Assembly: GCA_018816665.1 (NCBI GenBank)
Contig: JAHIVM010000097.1
Location: forward strand, 1 to 5,280
Direction: 5' to 3'
Length of the DNA: 5,280 bases
From: Candidatus Zixiibacteriota bacterium
Lineage (GTDB): Bacteria; Zixibacteria; MSB-5A5; GN15; FEB-12
Made by a program: the position numbers and the translations under genes. Of this stretch, positions 1 to 4,995 are shown piece by piece. Positions within the stretch are counted from its first letter, which is position 1. Every line of letters starts with the position of its first letter. The notes below the pieces were generated by a model. The model saw nothing but the letters and a program-made list of their open reading frames with translations. It did no database searches and had not been told where the DNA came from.

Positions 1-97
1 AGGGCAGAACATGTGTTGCGTTGCAAGGAGTTAGGGCAGCACTCGACTTCTTCCAGCCGGGCTCCAATCATAGAAAACCAGTAAAATCAGACCGGGG
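1..97. other. Left edge, downstream flank of the esterase; no gene seen
   Basis: This stretch lies beyond the esterase's natural stop codon. No reading frame with a ribosome binding site or recognisable protein is visible on either strand. A GC-rich AGCC/GGCT symmetry near 55-63 has only a one-base loop and no T run, so it is not a usable terminator. The heptamer AGGGCAG occurs at 1-7 and 33-39, which could be chance. Confidence 0.5.
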
Positions 98-331
98 CTA
101 CTTGTCCGCATGGCCGGCCGCCGTGCGTTCGTCCATGCCTGCGTGCATGCGGCGGCGAAGATCATCGGTCCATACGTTGTGCCCGCCTTTTTCCACTATG
201 ACCAGTTCCATGTCATGATCAATACCCGCCATGGCCGCTTTCAATGACTTCACCGGTTCATCCAGCCCAAAGGTATCGTTCTCCGCCACAAAGATATGTA
301 TCTTCCCCGCCAGTTTGGGTGCCAGCGCTTT
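98..331 (-). pseudogene. Detached C-terminal part of the esterase, beyond the premature TAG
   Basis: These 77 codons follow the TAG at 332-334 without any frame change and end at a TAG at 98-100. They translate as a plausible end of an alpha/beta hydrolase: KALAPKLAGKIHIFVAEND (a core strand leading to the acid residue, Asp436 in numbering from the ATG at 1582, with Asp441 as alternative), then VEKGGHNVW with the expected catalytic His468, then a charged amphipathic helix, LRRRMHAGMDE. The part has no good start of its own: the GTG at 289 is the V of a core strand and has no Shine-Dalgarno sequence. It would therefore be made only by readthrough of the amber codon, or if the stop is a sequencing error or strain-specific mutation. 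The continuity of the fold across the stop is direct; loss of function is inferred. Confidence 0.8.
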
Positions 332-334
332 CTA
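332..334 (-). other. In-frame premature TAG codon inside the esterase
   Basis: The plus strand reads CTA here, giving TAG in the minus frame between LRLVLQDK and KALAPKLAGKIHIF. The frame before and after is identical (1582 and 289 differ by a multiple of three), so this is a nonsense codon and not a frameshift. From memory of related esterases, this position, just before the 'LxPKLxGKxHI' strand, is commonly Trp. A single G-to-A change from TGG would then explain the stop; a change from CAG (Gln) is the other simple route. The gene's own terminal stop is also TAG. Confidence 0.85.
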
Positions 335-1582
335 TTTGTCCTGCAAAACCAGGCGAAGGTCAAATTTCCGCCAGGCAGCAGCAACGTCCGGGTCAATCTC
401 CCCCGTCTCGCGGTTCCACAACTCTCGGGGTCGTCCGTCGGCACCGCGCGGAGAAAACACCGCCTCAAACGTGTTCAACACCCAACCGTCGCCGATTACC
501 CGGTTGGCATCCGACAGAAACCTGTTCAGCTCGATAGGCACGCCCGACTCATCAAACAGCAGATTCGCGTTCGGACCGTAAATATTGATTCCCAAAAACT
601 GCTCAAAATCAACCGGGTCGGGCGAGCAGGCCCAGACGCCGCCGAACTGGTCCGGGTAGTTGATCTGCAACCACAGTCCGGCCCACGCTCCGGAGGATTG
701 CCCGGTCAGGAAACGGGTCGACGGGTCCCGATACATACGAAAGGTTTTTTCGAGATGGGGAATGAACTCCTCCATCAGGGCCTTGCCCCAGGGACCGTTG
801 TTTTCGGAGTCAACAAAACCGTGATACCCCAGGGGACATTCCTGATCGAGAAACACGAAAATCTTCTCCTGCCCGACTGTATTCATGCCGTAGCGACGGA
901 TCTGAAGGTCGCCGTCAAGGGCCGCGGTGTAAGGCGATTCGAACCCCGGCATCACAAAGACCGTGGCGTATTCGCGGCTGGGCGTGCGATAGTACGAGGG
1001 CGGCAGGACAACTATCGCCTTTACTGAGGTCGGCCGTTTGAGATAGTCGCTTAGCAGCCGACTCTCCGGCTTGACCTCTTTCAAAAACCCGGTCCCCCGG
1101 ACTTCCTGCTTCGCTATTTTATGCTCCAGAGTAAGTCGTACATCGCTCGTGCCGTCGCCGCGGATCACTACCGCGATGGCATCGCTGTAGAGATTGCCCG
1201 GAGACTCGGTGATGCCCCGCTCGACCGTATTGGTGTCCAGCAGTACCCATGCAGCATAATCGCCCTCGGGGAGGTCAGCCGCGCTGAACGGGTAGCTGAT
1301 TACATCCCCGGCCAGCGTGAGGCCTGTACCCGGTTGCCAATCCCGAACGTCGGTCGCCAGCCAGAAGCTGTGCTCGTCGGGCATCCGGCTCTGGAGCGGT
1401 TGAGCGTAGATGTTCCGTTCAAACATCACGTACAGTCGTCCGGAAAGGGGTGTGTCGGCAACTCCCGAGGGAAGTCCGACGAAGATCTTGGTTGATTTGT
1501 CAGGCGCGGATTGCGCCGGGCATAAACAGAAGCAGCCGAACAGGATCGACGCCAGGGTCAGATAGAACTTTGCTTTGATCAT
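332..1582 (-). CDS. Secreted alpha/beta-hydrolase esterase (esterase D/Fes-like), truncated by an in-frame amber stop
   Basis: A putative serine esterase of the enterochelin-esterase/esterase D type (PF00756-like). The ATG at 1582 is chosen because GAGAGG lies just upstream; another ATG at 1597 would add five residues and bury that site. Residues 1-26 look like a signal peptide (Lys3 and Lys5, a hydrophobic core 6-20, then CPAQSA), so the product is probably periplasmic or exported. Residues about 32-150 are beta-rich, resembling the N-terminal Ig-like domain of such esterases. The hydrolase domain follows from about 160, with VFVMPG near 208-213, FVDSENNGPWG near 256-266 and the nucleophile elbow GQSSG at 294-298 (Ser296). 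Translation stops at TAG (332-334) after 416 residues; another 77 in-frame codons carry the acid and His. As read, the product lacks a complete triad and is probably inactive. The substrate cannot be named. Confidence 0.85.
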   Translation of the reverse strand: MIKAKFYLTLASILFGCFCLCPAQSAPDKSTKIFVGLPSGVADTPLSGRLYVMFERNIYAQPLQSRMPDEHSFWLATDVRDWQPGTGLTLAGDVISYPFSAADLPEGDYAAWVLLDTNTVERGITESPGNLYSDAIAVVIRGDGTSDVRLTLEHKIAKQEVRGTGFLKEVKPESRLLSDYLKRPTSVKAIVVLPPSYYRTPSREYATVFVMPGFESPYTAALDGDLQIRRYGMNTVGQEKIFVFLDQECPLGYHGFVDSENNGPWGKALMEEFIPHLEKTFRMYRDPSTRFLTGQSSGAWAGLWLQINYPDQFGGVWACSPDPVDFEQFLGINIYGPNANLLFDESGVPIELNRFLSDANRVIGDGWVLNTFEAVFSPRGADGRPRELWNRETGEIDPDVAAAWRKFDLRLVLQDK

Positions 1583-1597
1583 GGTCCTCTCACTCAT

Positions 1598-1749
1598 TCA
1601 GAACACCGGTGGAATCCGGACCGGCCGCCGGGGAAACGGCCGCTGTCAGTGATATTAGACCGCTGTATCGCCACTAAGTTGCGCTTCCGGCCCTATTGTC
1701 CGACATAAAGAGTAAGAAAGCGAAACTCCAGAAAACGGCGAGGAGCGAG
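1598..1749. other. Divergent intergenic region between esterase and receiver-like gene
   Basis: This region should hold the promoters of both flanking genes, but neither is clear. A TAATAT hexamer on the minus strand (1656-1651) has no acceptable -35 partner. The self-complementary hexamer CGGCCG occurs at 1622-1627 and 1637-1642, separated by nine bases, so a six-pair GC hairpin could form; it lacks a T run and is not a terminator. On the plus strand the frame is open from a TTG at 1696, but that start has no Shine-Dalgarno sequence. Confidence 0.4.
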
Positions 1750-2166
1750 ATGAACCCTCTTACGATTCTCATCGGCGATTCGGACGATGTAATAACGGAG
1801 TTCCTGACTCATCTGGTCCAGTGTGCAGCGGGCACTGAGTGCGAATTGGAAGTATGGTCATCCATGTATGCCGATGAACTCCGGGCGATAGCGGAAGTGC
1901 AGAGGATTGATCTGTCTTTGCTTTTCCTGAACAATATTCTCCACGATACATTACCTGCTACCACAGATCAGCGGGTCAAGCAGGCACAGACTCTCATATC
2001 AAAGATCAAACATGCGACCGGCAGTCCGGTCATCACGCTGGGTGCGATGCCTGTCTATGCCGGGAACGCGGAGGCGGCGGGAGCCGAGTGCTATTTCAGA
2101 ATCCCGTTTAAAGCCGATGCACTCGTGGAAGTGCTGGAGTCCTGTCTGTCAGAAACAGTTGCCTGA
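1750..2166 (+). CDS. Small receiver-like (CheY-fold) protein without the phospho-acceptor Asp
   Basis: A 138-residue stand-alone protein, about the length of a single response-regulator receiver domain. The ATG at 1750 is preferred because GAGGAG lies four bases upstream; a TTG at 1696 would add 18 Lys-rich residues but has no ribosome binding site. The alternating strand/helix pattern matches a receiver: LTILIGDSDD (residues 4-13, beta1 and acidic patch), IDLSLLFLNN (53-62, beta3), SPVITLGAM (92-100, beta4), AGAECYFRIPFKADALVEVL (beta5-alpha5). The conserved residues are eroded. Phe59 sits where the phosphorylated Asp should be, Gly98 replaces the switch Thr/Ser, and Ile118 replaces the Lys before Pro-Phe. 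This suggests an aspartate-less receiver acting through protein contacts rather than phosphorylation. There is no DNA-binding domain. It is monocistronic, divergent from the esterase, and no cognate kinase is adjacent. The partner is unknown. Confidence 0.75.
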   Translation: MNPLTILIGDSDDVITEFLTHLVQCAAGTECELEVWSSMYADELRAIAEVQRIDLSLLFLNNILHDTLPATTDQRVKQAQTLISKIKHATGSPVITLGAMPVYAGNAEAAGAECYFRIPFKADALVEVLESCLSETVA

Positions 2167-2208
2167 TCGACTGCAGACTATCTCGTGTCATCAGACGTGG
2201 GATATCGT

Positions 2209-3438
2209 TTAGTTCTCAGTCACCATACCTCGGCTATCTGTCCGAATCAGAAGCATATCCTGGTTGTCCTCCAGAAGCGGTTTGATATCGCCTACTACCA
2301 CATAACCGCCGCTGTAATCCATCACCGCGTAGAATCTGATGGTTGTCTGGAGTTCATCAAACTCACGCTCCCATTCCAGCTCGCCGGCCGCATCCAGTTT
2401 GATCAACAGCCCGCCATCCTCGTAGCCGCTTTTGTTGTAGTATCCGCACAGCACTGCGCCGCCATCGGATGTAAACCTGCCGTCCGAAATCCCAAAAGGA
2501 ACGTCGCGGAACCAGTACTGCGCCGTCAGCATAACCCCGGCCGTATCCGTGTTGATAATAAACGTGCCATAACGGATACCGTCGCTACCGTCGCCCAGCA
2601 ACCGAAAACCATCGTCGGTGACCTGGAAATCATGGACCTTATTCAGACCGCTCATGGGAATCATAGCCGCAAACAGCGAATCACCGTCGGCCCTCATCCT
2701 CCGCAAGTAGAGATTCCTGTCATGATTGGCGCTGGATTCGAACGTGCCCGCCACCAGCAGGGTACTGTCGGGTAACTCCAAAACGTTGGTTGCTGTGGTT
2801 GTGGTATCGAGATAGAGTATCTCCTTCTGCCAGACAACACTCCCTGAGGGATCAAGCTTCACTATTCCCATTTCGCCATAGCCCCCCATGGAAATGCCGA
2901 AACCGACCGCGACATAGTTGCCATCAGAGGTTGCTGTGATGTCCGGGGCATAGTCGAACTGAGAGAAATCGACCTCGGCGTCCCACCCAACAGAGCCGTC
3001 GCTGAACACCTGCTGGAACAGAACATTGGATCCCGGTCCCAGCATGGAGGTTTTCTGGCTGGACGTGAGCAGGCCAATATCGGTCGGCTCAATTGCCACA
3101 ACGCTTTCACTCCAGTCAGTCATGCCCCACATGGCACTCCACAGCGTATCGCCGTCCGAGGTATACTTGATCAGGATGGCCTGAGGATTCTCCGTGGTGT
3201 CGGGAGTTGCTCCCGAGGAGTCGATTTCCAGAAGATCGGCTTGTCCTCCCACCAGAATGGCTCCGTCTCTGGCCCGGGACACGCTGTAATACGTGTCGTA
3301 TTCACCGAAATCAAGCTGCCGTGTGAACGTGGGAGTTGCGCCGCCCGACGACACCGGGTCATCGTCGCCGCACGATGCCGCCAGCATACAGAAGCAGGCA
3401 GCCCCACATACCAGCACAAACAGAAACAATCGTCGCAT
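2209..3438 (-). CDS. Seven-bladed beta-propeller lipoprotein
   Basis: A 409-residue predicted lipoprotein. The ATG at 3438 is chosen because AGGGGAG lies five bases upstream and the reading from it starts with a proper signal sequence (MRRLFLFVLVCGAACFCMLAASC); upstream in-frame codons give implausible sequence. The signal peptide ends in LAAS-Cys23, a slightly non-canonical lipobox, followed by GDDDPVSSGG, a flexible linker. The rest is about seven repeats of 47-65 residues, starting near residues 38, 101, 153, 204, 257, 305 and 357. Most carry the pattern 'DGG-hydrophobic-VG ... LLIKLD-x-x-G-x-x-x-W', giving a complete seven-blade propeller ending at the C terminus. Such proteins usually bind partners or ligands at the cell surface; no catalytic motif is visible. 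It is convergent with the receiver-like gene (42-base gap, no clear terminator). Outer- versus inner-membrane location cannot be decided, though acidic residues after Cys may matter. Confidence 0.85.
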   Translation of the reverse strand: MRRLFLFVLVCGAACFCMLAASCGDDDPVSSGGATPTFTRQLDFGEYDTYYSVSRARDGAILVGGQADLLEIDSSGATPDTTENPQAILIKYTSDGDTLWSAMWGMTDWSESVVAIEPTDIGLLTSSQKTSMLGPGSNVLFQQVFSDGSVGWDAEVDFSQFDYAPDITATSDGNYVAVGFGISMGGYGEMGIVKLDPSGSVVWQKEILYLDTTTTATNVLELPDSTLLVAGTFESSANHDRNLYLRRMRADGDSLFAAMIPMSGLNKVHDFQVTDDGFRLLGDGSDGIRYGTFIINTDTAGVMLTAQYWFRDVPFGISDGRFTSDGGAVLCGYYNKSGYEDGGLLIKLDAAGELEWEREFDELQTTIRFYAVMDYSGGYVVVGDIKPLLEDNQDMLLIRTDSRGMVTEN

Positions 3439-3460
3439 ATGCACTCCCCTGCCGTTTGAC

Positions 3461-3491
3461 ATTATCATTTCGCGACAAATACGCTCGCGAA
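3461..3491 (-). promoter_or_regulatory. Candidate operator dyad beside a -10 box for the propeller lipoprotein gene
   Basis: The arms TTCGCGA (3469-3475) and TCGCGAA (3485-3491) form a perfect seven-base inverted repeat around a nine-base spacer. On the minus strand a GATAAT (3466-3461), one mismatch from the consensus -10, follows immediately, about 22 bases before the start codon. No convincing -35 is seen 16-18 bases upstream. The dyad covers the -12 to -37 zone, where a repressor or an activator would bind. Both arms contain the palindrome TCGCGA, 15 bases apart centre to centre, so a hairpin in DNA or RNA is the alternative reading. Confidence 0.35.
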
Positions 3492-3621
3492 CCAGCATAC
3501 TGTACCTATTGTGGACACGTTCGGACAAGAAAAAAAACCGGCCCGACAATAGTTTTGCCGCTATACGCCGTTCTTCCTGGCGATTCTCCGTTTCTGCTGT
3601 TTATTGCCCATCAACTGCCGA

Positions 3622-3692
3622 TTGTCGACGTATATACTCTATTATCTCTCTCCACCCTCCGAACGCAGCACCGGTCGGGTGGACGTCGACAA
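3622..3692. repeat. Nested inverted repeats upstream of the cupin gene
   Basis: TTGTCGACGT (3622-3631) and ACGTCGACAA (3683-3692) are perfect ten-base inverted copies. Inside them, TCCACCC (3651-3657) and GGGTGGA (3677-3683) form a second seven-base inverted pair that abuts the right outer arm; the inner stem can be extended through CGA/TCG with a two-base bulge. The interval between the left arms holds the only TATA-like hexamers in front of the cupin gene (3631-3636 and 3640-3645). This could be a pair of operator sites flanking a promoter, or a structured leader. The symmetry is direct; the role is inferred. Confidence 0.45.
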
Positions 3693-3730
3693 GAACAGCG
3701 CTCAGGATTGCTTGTGTAAGTAACGTCGTA

Positions 3731-3767
3731 GAGAAGTGCCGGAGCCTGAGGCTCCAGGGGTGCTCTC
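3731..3767 (+). promoter_or_regulatory. Leader hairpin just before the cupin gene
   Basis: GGAGCC (3741-3746) and GGCTCC (3750-3755) form a perfect six-pair GC-rich stem with a TGA loop. Two more C-G pairs are possible across a one-base bulge, and GAGA (3731-3734) can pair with TCTC (3764-3767) to close a larger imperfect structure. It ends 14 bases before the Shine-Dalgarno sequence GAGGAG (3782-3787). There is no T run, so it is not an intrinsic terminator. It could be an operator palindrome, an mRNA-stabilising leader hairpin, or a protein-binding site. Confidence 0.35.
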
Positions 3768-3795
3768 ATACCATAACCATTGAGGAGTGTCGTGT

Positions 3796-4167
3796 ATGAA
3801 GATGCGCAAAGAAGACGCACCGGTCGCCCTGGAATTGCCGGTAGCCGTATTTCGAGTTGCTGAGTGGGATCAGACCGCCGTCGCCTACGTTGAACTAACC
3901 GCGGGAGCAGATGCCACCCCGTTGCTGGAGGGACTGCAGGGCGACAAGTGTCAGTGTCCCCACTGGGGCTACATGCTCAAGGGCGCCATTCATGTTCGCT
4001 ATACCAACGGCGACGAAGAGGTGTGCAAGGCCGGTGAGATGTTCTATTGGCCGGCCGGCCACACGGTGTGGGTCGAAGAGGATACATCGTTCGTTGAATT
4101 CAGTCCCAAACACGAACTGAAGGCAGTCTACGATCATATCGGCAAGAAGATGGCGGCCGTATCCTGA
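3796..4167 (+). CDS. Small single-domain cupin protein
   Basis: A 123-residue cupin-fold protein. The ATG at 3796 is chosen because GAGGAG lies eight bases upstream; a GTG at 3787 overlaps that site. The core reads C52-Q-C54-P-H56-W-G-Y-M-L-K-G (first cupin motif), a turn with a GDEE stretch, AGEMFYWPAGH89 (second motif, P-A-G-H), then a closing strand FVEFSP. This matches a conserved group of uncharacterised small cupins with the 'CQCPHWGYxLKG' signature. In ordinary cupins, His-x-His, Glu and a later His bind a metal; here only His56 and His89 are obvious, with Cys52, Cys54 or Glu81 as possible extra ligands. No signal peptide is present, so it is probably cytoplasmic. It is monocistronic with its own terminator and a long structured leader. 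The reaction, or ligand if it is a sensor, is unknown. Confidence 0.85.
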   Translation: MKMRKEDAPVALELPVAVFRVAEWDQTAVAYVELTAGADATPLLEGLQGDKCQCPHWGYMLKGAIHVRYTNGDEEVCKAGEMFYWPAGHTVWVEEDTSFVEFSPKHELKAVYDHIGKKMAAVS

Positions 4168-4190
4168 CGGTTTCTCCGCCAACGGCAGAA

Positions 4191-4215
4191 GCCTTCGCGC
4201 AAGCGAGGGCTTTTT
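4191..4215 (+). terminator. Intrinsic terminator of the cupin gene
   Basis: An eight-pair stem, GCCTTCGC (4191-4198) with GCGAGGGC (4203-4210), includes one T-G wobble, is closed over a GCAA tetraloop of the stable GNRA class, and is followed by five T's (4211-4215). It begins 23 bases after the cupin stop. In the opposite direction the stem is followed by only TTCTG, so it works well for the plus strand and poorly for the convergent DinB-like gene. Confidence 0.9.
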
Positions 4216-4267
4216 CGTGTGCGAGTGCTCCGGTGCCTGCGGGCAGTCCCGCGTCTCGGCTGTACCC

Positions 4268-4762
4268 TCACGGCTTCTCCGGCCAATCCTCATCCGGACG
4301 GGCAGGCGGCGGCTGGTCCTGTCCCAGATTGACCGGACTGATCCGGGCGAAAATGAAATTCTCCGGTGGCACGGGACTGCCAGATAACCGTCGCAGCATG
4401 GCCAGTTGTCCGGCATGGGTCATGGCATCGGAAAGCGGCCCCTGCAGCAAGATCTCGGCATTGATGTCGCCAAAATCCGTCTCCGCCTCAAAGTGCCGAG
4501 CCAGGTCTGCCAGTACTTCATGAAAATGGAGGATGGTTTCGCCGAATGAATCAAACGACGGTGCCTGGTACTTTCCCCCCACCAGAAAGGTCCGGGCATA
4601 CCCCAGCACGCTATCCATGTGGCGTACCAGCTCCCGTGGCGTTCGGGACTGCGGTGATGCTCGGAAAGAACCGAACTCCGGGGGTGCATCGCGAAGCGCC
4701 TTCTGCGTCCGATAGGCCAGGGCGGCCAGAAAGTGTCTGAGCATTGCTCGTTTGGCATCCAT
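4268..4762 (-). CDS. DinB/YfiT-like four-helix-bundle protein
   Basis: A 164-residue protein of the DinB-like superfamily, a common length for the family. The ATG at 4762 has a strong Shine-Dalgarno sequence, GGGGAGGAG, five bases upstream. The predicted secondary structure is almost all helical: helix 1 at about 3-24, helix 2 at about 41-60 with TPRELVRH48MDSVLGYARTFL, helix 3 at about 73-95, and helix 4 at about 109-128 with LSDAMTH116AGQLAMLRRLSGSP. His48 and His116 match two of the usual metal ligands; the third His of the classic set is not obvious, with Asp112 a possible substitute. Family members include thiol-dependent S-transferases and many of unknown role. The C-terminal tail (about 148-164) is Pro-rich and charged. 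There is no signal peptide, so it is probably cytoplasmic. It is divergent from the kinase gene. Substrate not identifiable. Confidence 0.8.
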   Translation of the reverse strand: MDAKRAMLRHFLAALAYRTQKALRDAPPEFGSFRASPQSRTPRELVRHMDSVLGYARTFLVGGKYQAPSFDSFGETILHFHEVLADLARHFEAETDFGDINAEILLQGPLSDAMTHAGQLAMLRRLSGSPVPPENFIFARISPVNLGQDQPPPARPDEDWPEKP

Positions 4763-4912
4763 ATCAACTCCTCCCCGACGTCTGAGGCCGCATGACTGTC
4801 ATGTTGATGATAGGTAGGGGGATGCAGGCGGGCAACGTAAAACCCCGGTGCCGACCGACAATCCATCACCCGATATGACTCCGACTGAACCTTTCGGGCC
4901 GTTTCTTGTTCC

Positions 4913-4941
4913 TTGTTTCGTAGAGTGAATCGACCTATATT
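4913..4941 (+). promoter_or_regulatory. Candidate sigma70-type promoter for the Ser/Thr kinase gene
   Basis: TTGTTT (4913-4918) and TATATT (4936-4941) are separated by exactly 17 bases. The -10 is one mismatch from consensus; the -35 keeps only the TTG half. Transcription would start near 4948 and give a leader of roughly 48 bases. The housekeeping consensus of this organism is not known, so this is a pattern match only. Confidence 0.4.
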
Positions 4942-4946
4942 AGCCA

Positions 4947-4977
4947 ATTATAGTGATCGGCACGGAATGGTGCTCAA
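4947..4977 (-). promoter_or_regulatory. Candidate promoter for the DinB-like gene
   Basis: On the minus strand a perfect TATAAT (4952-4947) is preceded by TTGAGC (4977-4972), with a rather long spacer of 19 bases. It would give a leader of about 180 bases before the ATG at 4762. It nearly abuts the plus-strand candidate -10 (4936-4941), and the two lie in an imperfect palindrome (CTATA at 4935-4939, TATAG at 4949-4953). Simultaneous use of both promoters would be hindered. Confidence 0.35.
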
Positions 4978-4995
4978 CTTACGACGGGAGTGGAA

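Larger units (their letters stand above)
3439..3795. other. 357-base divergent intergenic region between propeller lipoprotein and cupin genes
   Basis: No protein gene is supported here on either strand; the open frames that cross it run into the antisense of the lipoprotein or lack ribosome binding sites and family resemblance. The region is richer in AT runs than its flanks (eight A's at 3530-3537; TATATA at 3631-3636; TATTAT at 3640-3645) and holds several dyads, listed separately. The hexamer CGACAA occurs at 3473, 3544 and 3687 on the plus strand and once inverted (TTGTCG at 3622), with a near match GGACAA at 3523. An eight-base direct repeat, GACAAGAA, lies at 3524-3531 and 3688-3695. 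The region most likely carries two divergent promoters and their operators. Confidence 0.6.

Noticed and set aside
1..39. AGGGCAG direct repeat at the left edge (1-7 and 33-39) as a possible attachment site or repeat unit
   Set aside because: Seven bases is too short to separate from chance, and no integrase, tRNA end or further copy is visible in the window.
332..334. Amber codon read as pyrrolysine or another reassigned residue
   Set aside because: The gene's own terminal stop is also TAG, no suppressor tRNA or Pyl machinery is in view, and homologues appear to have an ordinary residue; nonsense mutation or sequence error is simpler. Kept only as a test in the findings.
296..1027. Long plus-strand open frame (243 codons) opposite the esterase
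   Set aside because: It is antisense to a recognisable hydrolase, has no ribosome binding site, and its translation is rich in Arg, Pro and Gln with no fold signature, as expected for a shadow frame in GC-rich coding DNA.
1696..1749. N-terminal extension of the receiver-like protein from the TTG at 1696
   Set aside because: No ribosome binding site precedes it, and the ATG at 1750 has GAGGAG at good spacing and starts directly at the first beta strand.
2185..2775. Plus-strand open frame (196 codons) opposite the propeller lipoprotein
   Set aside because: It overlaps the last part of the lipoprotein gene, where the blade repeats on the minus strand are clear; no start signal or family resemblance.
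3439..3549. N-terminal extension of the propeller lipoprotein to position 3549
   Set aside because: It would put 37 residues before an otherwise normal lipoprotein signal peptide; the ATG at 3438 has AGGGGAG at five bases.
3530..3556. Possible minus-strand terminator ahead of eight T's (run of A's at 3530-3537 on the plus strand)
   Set aside because: Only a four-base CGGC/GCCG stem with a 14-base loop can form before the T run, and no gene ends there.
3293..3799. Plus-strand open frame (168 codons) spanning the lipoprotein start and the intergenic region
   Set aside because: It begins inside the lipoprotein gene on the opposite strand, has no Shine-Dalgarno sequence, and its composition (Ser, Arg and Cys rich) does not look like a protein; the dyads explain the region better.
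4049..4060. GGCCGGCCGGCC palindromic run in the cupin gene, and GGCCGGCC at 112-119
   Set aside because: Both lie in coding sequence and are explained by codons in a GC-rich gene (for the cupin, W-P-A-G-H of the second motif).
4420..4947. Minus-strand open frame starting at 4947 and running into the DinB-like gene in another frame
   Set aside because: Its TTG start overlaps the candidate TATAAT, it has no ribosome binding site, and more than half of it is a shadow of the DinB-like coding sequence, which has a strong ribosome binding site and family motifs.
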